This document shows, piece by piece, positions 58,980-64,000 of a stretch of DNA of 64,000 nt (the first letter of the stretch is position 1; each line of letters opens with the position of its first letter). The notes under the pieces are model-generated. The model worked only from the letters and a program-made list of their open reading frames with translations, made no database searches and had not been told where the DNA came from. Where the stretch lies: contig NZ_FMWU01000030.1 in the NCBI RefSeq assembly GCF_900103195.1, positions 1-64,000 on the forward strand. The letters run 5' to 3'. The DNA comes from Methylobacterium sp. UNC378MF (lineage in GTDB: Bacteria; Pseudomonadota; Alphaproteobacteria; Rhizobiales; Beijerinckiaceae). Both the position numbers and the translations under genes were made by a program.

Positions 58980-59881
58980 GCGCCGGCCCGGCCATGGCGG
59001 CGGCCGGCGCGGTCGCGGCGCCCCTGCGCCCGGGCCGCGCCTGGACGGCGGCCTACGACATCCGCCTCGCGCTGCCGCTCGCGGCGTTCTTCCTCGTCTT
59101 CTTCCTGGCGCCGCTGGCGCTGCTGGTGCTGGTGAGCTTCTACGCCGATCCGGGCATGACCCGGTTCGGCCTCGACCAATACGCCCGGTTCCTGCTCGAC
59201 CCGTTCTCCTTAAGGGTGCTCGGCGCGACCCTGTGGCTCGGCGTCGAGGTCACGGCGCTCACCCTCCTGCTCGGTCTGCCGCTCGCGCTGCTCCTGACCT
59301 GGGCGCCCGGCCGGCTGCGCGGCCTGCTGACCCTGATCGTGCTGCTGCCGCTGCTGACGAGCGTGGTGGTGCGGACCTTCGCGTGGATCGTGATCCTGGG
59401 GCGCCAGGGCATCGTCAATGCCGGCCTCCTGGCGCTCGGCCTCACCGACACGCCGCTGAAGCTGCTCTACACCGAGGGCGGCCTCGTCCTGGCGCTGGCG
59501 CAGGTGCAGATGCCCCTGATGGTCCTGCCGCTGGTCACCGCCCTGTCGCGGATCGACCCGAACCTCGCCGATGCCTCGGCGGCTCTGGGGGCGGGGGCGT
59601 GGCGCACCTTCCTCCGGGTGACCCTGCCGCTCTGCCTGCCCGGGATCGTGGCCGGCTGCCTGCTGACCTTCGCGGCGGCGATCACCGCCTTCATCACCCA
59701 GTCGCTGATCGGCGGCGGGCAGATGCTGTTCATGCCCATGTACCTGTACCAGCAGGCCTCCTCGCTCAACAACTGGCCGTTCGCGGCGGCGATCGCGATC
59801 GTCTTCCTCGTGGCGGTGCTCGCCTGCGTCACGCTCCTCAACCTCGTGGGCCGCCTGTCGCGCGGCCGCGCACAAGCCTGA
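58976..59881 (+). CDS. ABC transporter permease (PotB-like)
   Basis: A 301-residue permease with six main membrane segments. The EAA loop is ADASAALGAGAWRTFLRVTLP. WIVILGRQGIVNAGLLALGLTDTPLKLLYT is typical of the family. The start is GTG 58976, overlapping the binding-protein stop by 4 bases. It pairs with the next permease, 7 bases on. Confidence 0.9.
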   Translation: MSAGPAMAAAGAVAAPLRPGRAWTAAYDIRLALPLAAFFLVFFLAPLALLVLVSFYADPGMTRFGLDQYARFLLDPFSLRVLGATLWLGVEVTALTLLLGLPLALLLTWAPGRLRGLLTLIVLLPLLTSVVVRTFAWIVILGRQGIVNAGLLALGLTDTPLKLLYTEGGLVLALAQVQMPLMVLPLVTALSRIDPNLADASAALGAGAWRTFLRVTLPLCLPGIVAGCLLTFAAAITAFITQSLIGGGQMLFMPMYLYQQASSLNNWPFAAAIAIVFLVAVLACVTLLNLVGRLSRGRAQA

Positions 59882-59888
59882 GGTCACC

Positions 59889-60707
59889 ATGCGGACGCGG
59901 ATGCGGCGCGATGTCGACTGGTTCAGCTTCCACGGCACCGTGCTGCTGCTCGCCGGGCTCTGCCTCGTCCTGCTGGCGGCGCCGACCGTGATCGTTGTGG
60001 TGGTCTCGTTCACCAGCGGCTTCTCCCTGCGCTTCCCGCCGCCCGGCTATTCCCTGCGCTGGTACGCGGCCCTGGCCGAGGCCGAGCAGCTCCGGGCGGC
60101 CGCCTGGAACAGCCTCGTGGTGGCGGGCTGGACGACCCTCCTGTCGGTGGTGCTGGGCACCGCGGCGGCGCTCGCCATCGCCCGGTCGCCGCGCCTCTCC
60201 GCGCGGCTCCTCGACAGCCTGTTCCTGTCGCCCCTCGTCCTGCCCGCCCTGGCCTTCGGGCTCGCCGCCCTGATGCTGTTCAGCCTCGCCGGCATCCCGG
60301 TCTCGCCGCTGACCCTGATCCTCGGCCATACCGTGGTCTGCGTGCCCTTCGTGGTCCGCACCACCGTGGCGGCCCTGTCGCAGATGGACCCGGTGCTCCT
60401 CGAGAGCTCGACCTCGCTCGGCGCCTCGCGCCTCACCACGTTCCGCCGGGTGACCCTGCCGCTGATCCGGCCGGGGATCCTGGCCGGGGGCTTCATCGCC
60501 TTCATGGCGAGCTTCGACAACGTCCCGGTCTCGCTGTTCCTGCGCGACGCCGCCACCGACATGCTGCCGATCCGGATGTGGCAGGATCTGGAGGGCCGCC
60601 TCGACGTCACGGTGGCGGCGGCCTCCAGCCTGCTGATCCTGGCGACCGTGGTGCTGGCCGTCGTGATGGAGCGGGCCGCCGGCCTGTCCCGCCGGATGGC
60701 CGGCTGA
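59889..60707 (+). CDS. ABC transporter permease (PotC-like)
   Basis: A 272-residue permease with six hydrophobic segments. The EAA loop is LESSTSLGASRLTTFRRVTLP. FMASFDNVPVSLFL is a conserved PotC-like segment. It completes the region 6 importer of one ATPase, one binding protein and two permeases. Confidence 0.9.
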   Translation: MRTRMRRDVDWFSFHGTVLLLAGLCLVLLAAPTVIVVVVSFTSGFSLRFPPPGYSLRWYAALAEAEQLRAAAWNSLVVAGWTTLLSVVLGTAAALAIARSPRLSARLLDSLFLSPLVLPALAFGLAALMLFSLAGIPVSPLTLILGHTVVCVPFVVRTTVAALSQMDPVLLESSTSLGASRLTTFRRVTLPLIRPGILAGGFIAFMASFDNVPVSLFLRDAATDMLPIRMWQDLEGRLDVTVAAASSLLILATVVLAVVMERAAGLSRRMAG

Positions 60708-60724
60708 GCGCCCGGAGCCTCTGC

Positions 60725-61477
60725 ATGCGGATCCTGCTCCTCAACCCCAACACCTCGGCGGCGATGACCGAGCGCATGGCGCGGGCGGCCGAGGCGGCGC
60801 TCGCCCCCGACGCGCGGATCACCGCGCTCACCGCCACGACGGGCCTGCCCTACATCGCGAGCCGCGCCGAGGCGCAGCTCGCCGGGGCGGCCGTGCTGGA
60901 GACGCTGGCCGCGCACCAGTCCGGCCACGACGCCGCGGTGATCGCGGCCTACGGCGATCCCGGGCTGATCGCGGCGCGCGAGCTGTTCGACCTGCCGGTG
61001 GTCGGCATGGCCGAGGCGGCGATGCTGAGCGCCTGCCAGCTCGGGGCGCGGTTTGCGGTCGTCACCTTCGCGCCCGCCCTGCTGCCCTGGTACGAGGATG
61101 CGGTGGCCCTGGCCGGCCTGTCGGCGCGCTGCGCGGGCCTCTACGCCGTGCGCCGGCCGTTCCAGGCGGTCACGGCAGTGCAGGACGAGCTGCGGCCCGA
61201 CATCCTGGCCCTGGCCGAGCGGGCGGTCGGGGAGGGGGCCGACGTCGTGATCCTGGCCGGCGCGCCGCTCGCCGGCCTCGCCGCGACGCTGCGGGACGCG
61301 GTGCCGGTCCCGCTGGTCGACCCGCTGGCGGCCGCCCTGGGCCAGGCGCAGGCGCTGGTGCGGCTCGGGACGCGGCCGCCCCGGGCCGGACGCTTCGCCC
61401 GGCCGCCCGCGAAACCGGCCACGGGCCTGAGCGGGCCGCTCGCCCGCTGGATCGCGCACCGCGAGGACGAGTCATGA
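60725..61477 (+). CDS. Asp/Glu/hydantoin racemase family protein lacking catalytic cysteines
   Basis: A 250-residue protein beginning MRILLLNPNTSAAMTERMA, the hydantoin/allantoin racemase family start. The two catalytic Cys of those enzymes sit in ACF-x-D-x-GL and LGCAG. Here the equivalent stretches are AAYGDPGL (Ala75) and LAGAPLAG (Gly179), so both are lost. Racemisation by the two-base mechanism is therefore unlikely. It could be a lyase, a binding protein or a decarboxylase-like relative. It overlaps the amidase gene by 4 bases. Confidence 0.75.
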   Translation: MRILLLNPNTSAAMTERMARAAEAALAPDARITALTATTGLPYIASRAEAQLAGAAVLETLAAHQSGHDAAVIAAYGDPGLIAARELFDLPVVGMAEAAMLSACQLGARFAVVTFAPALLPWYEDAVALAGLSARCAGLYAVRRPFQAVTAVQDELRPDILALAERAVGEGADVVILAGAPLAGLAATLRDAVPVPLVDPLAAALGQAQALVRLGTRPPRAGRFARPPAKPATGLSGPLARWIAHREDES

Positions 61478-62895
61478 CCCGGATCGATGCGGCGGGCCCG
61501 CTCTGGACCCTCTCGGCCACGGCCCTGTGCCGCCGCTACGCCGCCGGGACCGCGAGCCCCGTGACGGCCGCCCGCGCCTGCCTGGATCGGGCCGAGGCCG
61601 TGAACCCGGTGCTCAACGCCCTCGTGGCTGTCGATCCCGAGGGCGCGGAGCGCGCCGCCGCGGCGAGCGCGGCGCGCTGGCGGGCCGGGAGACCGCTCGG
61701 CCCCCTCGACGGCGTGCCGGTGACCGTCAAGGACAGCCTGAACGTCGCCGGGTTCGCGACCGGCTGGGGCAGCCGGCTCTACGCGGGGCAGGGCGCGGAC
61801 CGGGACGAGACGCCGGTGGCCCGCCTGCGCGCGGCCGGGGCGGTGATCCTGGGCAAGACCAACGTCCCGGAGCTGACCGTCCAGGGCTACACCGGCAATC
61901 CGGTCCACGGGGTTACCCGGAACCCGTGGGACCCGGCCTTGACGCCGGGGGGCTCCAGCGGCGGCGCCGTCGCGGCGGTGGCTTCCGGGATCGGGCCCCT
62001 GGCGCTCGGAACCGACGCGGGCGGCTCGATCCGCCGCCCCGCCTCCCATACCGGGCTCGTCGGCCTGAAACCCACCGCCGGCCGGGTGCCGCGCACCGGC
62101 GGGCTGCCGCCGATCATGCTCGACCTCGAGGTGGTCGGGCCGATGGCGCGCACGGTCGACGACCTCGCGGCGGCGATGCGAATCCTCGGGGCGGCCGATC
62201 CCGGTTCGGTCGCGCCGCACGGCTTCGGCCCGTTCGGGCGTGAAGCCGTGCCGGAACGCCCGCTGCGGATCCTCCACGTCCCGACCTTCGGGACGGCCCC
62301 GGTCGATCCCGAGATCGCCGACAGCGTCGCCGAGGCGGCTGGGCGCCTCGCCGGCCTCGGCCACCGGGTCGAGACCGGCCGCTTCGACGCGGCGCGGGCC
62401 ATCACGGAGGCCTGGCCGGTCCTCGGCCAGGCCGGCATCGCCTGGCTGATGCGGGCGCATCCGGGCCGGCGCGACGATCTGGGCGCCGACATCCGTGCGC
62501 TGGCGGAGGCCGGCGCGGCCCTGTCGGCGGCCGATTTGTTCGCGGTGCAGCGGATGGCGCTGGCGCTGCGCCAGGACCTCGCCGCCCTGTTCGCCGACCA
62601 CGACCTGCTGATGACCCCCGCGGCCGCGGCGCTGCCCTGGCGGGCGGAGGACACCCATCCGGAGCACATCGCCGGGCTGCCGGTTGGACCCCGCGGCTCG
62701 GCGACCTTCACGGGCTTCGTCAACGCGGCGGGCTGTCCGGGGATCTCGATCCCCTGCCGCCCCTCGGGCGCCGGGCTGCCGATCGGCTTCCAGCTCGTGG
62801 CGCCCTGGGGGCGCGACGAGACCCTGGTGGCGATGGCGGCGGCCTACGAGGCGGCCCATCCCTGGCGGATGGTCTGGGAGGGCAGGGCGCCGTGA
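61474..62895 (+). CDS. Amidase (amidase signature family)
   Basis: A 473-residue amidase. The Ser-cisSer-Lys triad is visible: Lys in VPVTVKDSLNVAG (about 87), Ser in GGSSGGAVAAVASG (about 161) and the nucleophilic Ser in GTDAGGSIRRPA (about 186). It hydrolyses an amide or ureido bond, related to allophanate hydrolase and aryl amidases, but the substrate cannot be told. Overlaps of 4 bases on both sides tie it to the racemase-fold gene and the hydroxyisourate-hydrolase-like gene. Confidence 0.87.
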   Translation: MTRIDAAGPLWTLSATALCRRYAAGTASPVTAARACLDRAEAVNPVLNALVAVDPEGAERAAAASAARWRAGRPLGPLDGVPVTVKDSLNVAGFATGWGSRLYAGQGADRDETPVARLRAAGAVILGKTNVPELTVQGYTGNPVHGVTRNPWDPALTPGGSSGGAVAAVASGIGPLALGTDAGGSIRRPASHTGLVGLKPTAGRVPRTGGLPPIMLDLEVVGPMARTVDDLAAAMRILGAADPGSVAPHGFGPFGREAVPERPLRILHVPTFGTAPVDPEIADSVAEAAGRLAGLGHRVETGRFDAARAITEAWPVLGQAGIAWLMRAHPGRRDDLGADIRALAEAGAALSAADLFAVQRMALALRQDLAALFADHDLLMTPAAAALPWRAEDTHPEHIAGLPVGPRGSATFTGFVNAAGCPGISIPCRPSGAGLPIGFQLVAPWGRDETLVAMAAAYEAAHPWRMVWEGRAP

Positions 62896-63224
62896 CCGGC
62901 CTGTCGCTCCACGCCGTCGACGCCGCCACCGGCCGGCCGGCCGAGGGGATGCGCGTGCGCGTCCTGAGGGCCGGGTCCCGGCGGCGGGTGATCGCCGAGG
63001 GCCGGCTCGGGGCGGACGGGACGCTCGATCATCCGATCGTGCGCACGCGGCTCGCCGCCGGCCTCTACGAGGTCGTGTTCGCGATCGGGGACTTCGTCGG
63101 GACATCAGGGGAGGGGTTCCTGGAGGAGGCCGCGATCCGCTTCCGGATCGGCGACCCGGACGGCCATTGCCACCTGCCGCTGAAATTCACCGCCTTCGGC
63201 GTCGCCCTGTTCCGCGGCTGCTGA
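62892..63224 (+). CDS. Hydroxyisourate hydrolase/transthyretin-like protein
   Basis: A 110-residue transthyretin-related protein. LSLHAVDAATGRPA contains the first active-site His, the Arg in LDHPIVRTRL follows, and the last His is in DGHCHLPLKF. The hallmark C-terminal tetrapeptide YRGS is FRGC here, so both the Tyr and Ser of the signature differ. Genuine enzymes open the ring of 5-hydroxyisourate in urate breakdown. This variant may open a different cyclic ureide. It is the last gene of the region 6 operon. Confidence 0.82.
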   Translation: MTGLSLHAVDAATGRPAEGMRVRVLRAGSRRRVIAEGRLGADGTLDHPIVRTRLAAGLYEVVFAIGDFVGTSGEGFLEEAAIRFRIGDPDGHCHLPLKFTAFGVALFRGC

Positions 63225-63388
63225 GCCGAGGAACGCGGTCCTCGGGCCCGGGACGGTCGTTGCCGGCTGGGTTCACCGGCACGCCCCTGCGACGGCGCGG
63301 ACCGGGCCTTTGCCTCCCCGCGAGGTGACCGGGGCGCCCGGAGTGCCTAGACTCGATCCCGGGCGGTGCGGCGCGCAGGAGGAAGCCG

Positions 63389-63838
63389 ATGCGGGTTCAG
63401 GCGATGACGATCCCGGCTGCGGCCGGGCGCGCGACGCGCGCCGCCAATCCGGCGCGCCTGATCCTGGCCCTGCTGACGATCCTCGCCGTTCCGGCGGTCT
63501 GGGCCGCAGCCGGGCGGGCCCCCGCGGCCGCCCTGGACCCCGACCTCGTGCGGGTGATCCGCTTCATGGCGCTGATCAAGGGCGGGTTCGCGCTGGCGGC
63601 GCTGGCCGGCTGCTACTGGCGCCTCGGACGACCCGCGACCGCGTGGCGGAGCCTCGTCTACGTGGCTGGGCCGCCGCTCATGGCGGTCGGTGCGGCCGGC
63701 CTGTGGTCCCTGCAGGATGCCGGTTTGGCGGCGCTCGCCCTGCATCTCGGCCTGTTCGCGGTCCTCGCGGCGGCGCTGACCGATCGCGATGCCCTGCCCG
63801 ACCGGCTCCGCGCGACGCGCCGTCAGATCGTCTCGTAG
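63389..63838 (+). CDS. Small integral membrane protein
   Basis: A 149-residue protein with about four hydrophobic segments (LILALLTILAVPAVWAA, then ALIKGGFALAALAGCYW, LMAVGAAGLWSL, ALALHLGLFAVLAAAL). AGGAGGA precedes ATG 63389. It ends in a basic tail and overlaps the convergent gene below by 16 bases. No family function is known to me. Confidence 0.7.
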   Translation: MRVQAMTIPAAAGRATRAANPARLILALLTILAVPAVWAAAGRAPAAALDPDLVRVIRFMALIKGGFALAALAGCYWRLGRPATAWRSLVYVAGPPLMAVGAAGLWSLQDAGLAALALHLGLFAVLAAALTDRDALPDRLRATRRQIVS

Positions 63839-64000
63839 GCGAACAGGACCGCGATCAAGGTCAGGCCGATCAGCCCGATGACGAAGCAGATGTCGGCACA
63901 GCGCTCCAGGCGCATCGAGAGGTCGCCGGCATCCCCCAATCGGATCGACAGGTAGGACGCGACCGCGCTGACCAGGAACAGGACGGCGGTCAGGGCCGCG
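63823..64000 (-). CDS. Membrane protein, C-terminal part (truncated by window)
   Basis: The minus strand is open from the right edge to TGA at 63823-63825. It encodes two hydrophobic segments (LTAVLFLVSAVASYLSIRL and FVIGLIGLTLIAVLFAYE) separated by a short polar loop with GDLSMRLERCAD. It is probably a small conserved membrane protein; function unknown. Confidence 0.65.
   Translation of the reverse strand, partial: AALTAVLFLVSAVASYLSIRLGDAGDLSMRLERCADICFVIGLIGLTLIAVLFAYETI

Noticed and set aside
61141..63105. 654-codon open frame antisense to the amidase
   Set aside because: Low-complexity Arg/Gly/Pro sequence. The plus strand has the amidase Ser-Ser-Lys triad.
1..64000. tRNA, rRNA, CRISPR arrays, phage modules or replication origin
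   Set aside because: I looked for rRNA-like and tRNA-like blocks, regularly spaced repeats, phage structural genes and DnaA-box clusters by eye and found none. A covariance-model scan would be decisive for small RNAs.

Overview
The window is GC-rich, coding-dense DNA with the gene repertoire of an alphaproteobacterium. Operons have many 1-14 base overlaps, and there are many ABC importers and FCD-type GntR regulators. A Methylobacterium-like host is my best inference. It is not proven, because no rRNA, tRNA or universal marker gene lies in the window. I see no CRISPR array or phage module. Mobile-element traces are limited to a pair of about 200 bp inverted-repeat elements and one transposase remnant.

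Region 1 (1-13.4 kb) makes a surface polysaccharide. It holds a truncated glycosyltransferase, an ABC-2 export permease, an FkbM-type methyltransferase, a phosphohexomutase, two SDR epimerases, a sugar C-methyltransferase and a complete GDP-D-glycero-alpha-D-manno-heptose route (HddA kinase, GmhA isomerase, fused HddC-GmhB). A NUDIX hydrolase and a small protein sit in the middle. The stretch at 13.4-14.6 kb is gene-poor and lower in GC.

Region 2 (14.6-29.4 kb) is one long minus-strand catabolic operon with a divergent GntR regulator. It has a Liv-type importer with two binding proteins, a ThDP enzyme, several dehydrogenases, an AroE-like protein with an altered substrate site, a GMC oxidoreductase, a muconolactone-isomerase-like protein and a YCII protein. 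The substrate is unknown.

Region 3 (29.7-37.6 kb) is a LysR-linked module. It has a polyamine/opine-type ABC importer, an N-carbamoylsarcosine-amidase-like hydrolase, a monomeric sarcosine-oxidase-type flavoenzyme and an M19-dipeptidase-like protein lacking part of its metal site.

Region 4 (38.0-47.8 kb) is a TetR-linked module: a three-subunit molybdenum hydroxylase, a CoxG-like protein and a second complete Liv importer. It is flanked by two inverted, diverged copies of the 200 bp element. The right copy abuts a decayed AraC regulator and an IS110-type transposase remnant.

Region 5 (49-55 kb) has a Lon-like AAA+ ATPase without a protease domain, a hipA pseudogene, small proteins, a membrane diguanylate cyclase and a PilZ protein.

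Region 6 (55.1-63.2 kb) is a GntR-linked operon. It has an arylmalonate-decarboxylase-like protein, a polyamine/opine-type importer, a racemase-fold protein lacking both catalytic cysteines, an amidase and a hydroxyisourate-hydrolase-like protein. Together these suggest catabolism of an unrecognised cyclic ureide or substituted malonate derivative. The window ends in two small membrane proteins.

The common theme is four separate modules, each with a regulator, a high-affinity importer and enzymes. Each has inverted-repeat operator candidates in the divergent gap between regulator and operon.
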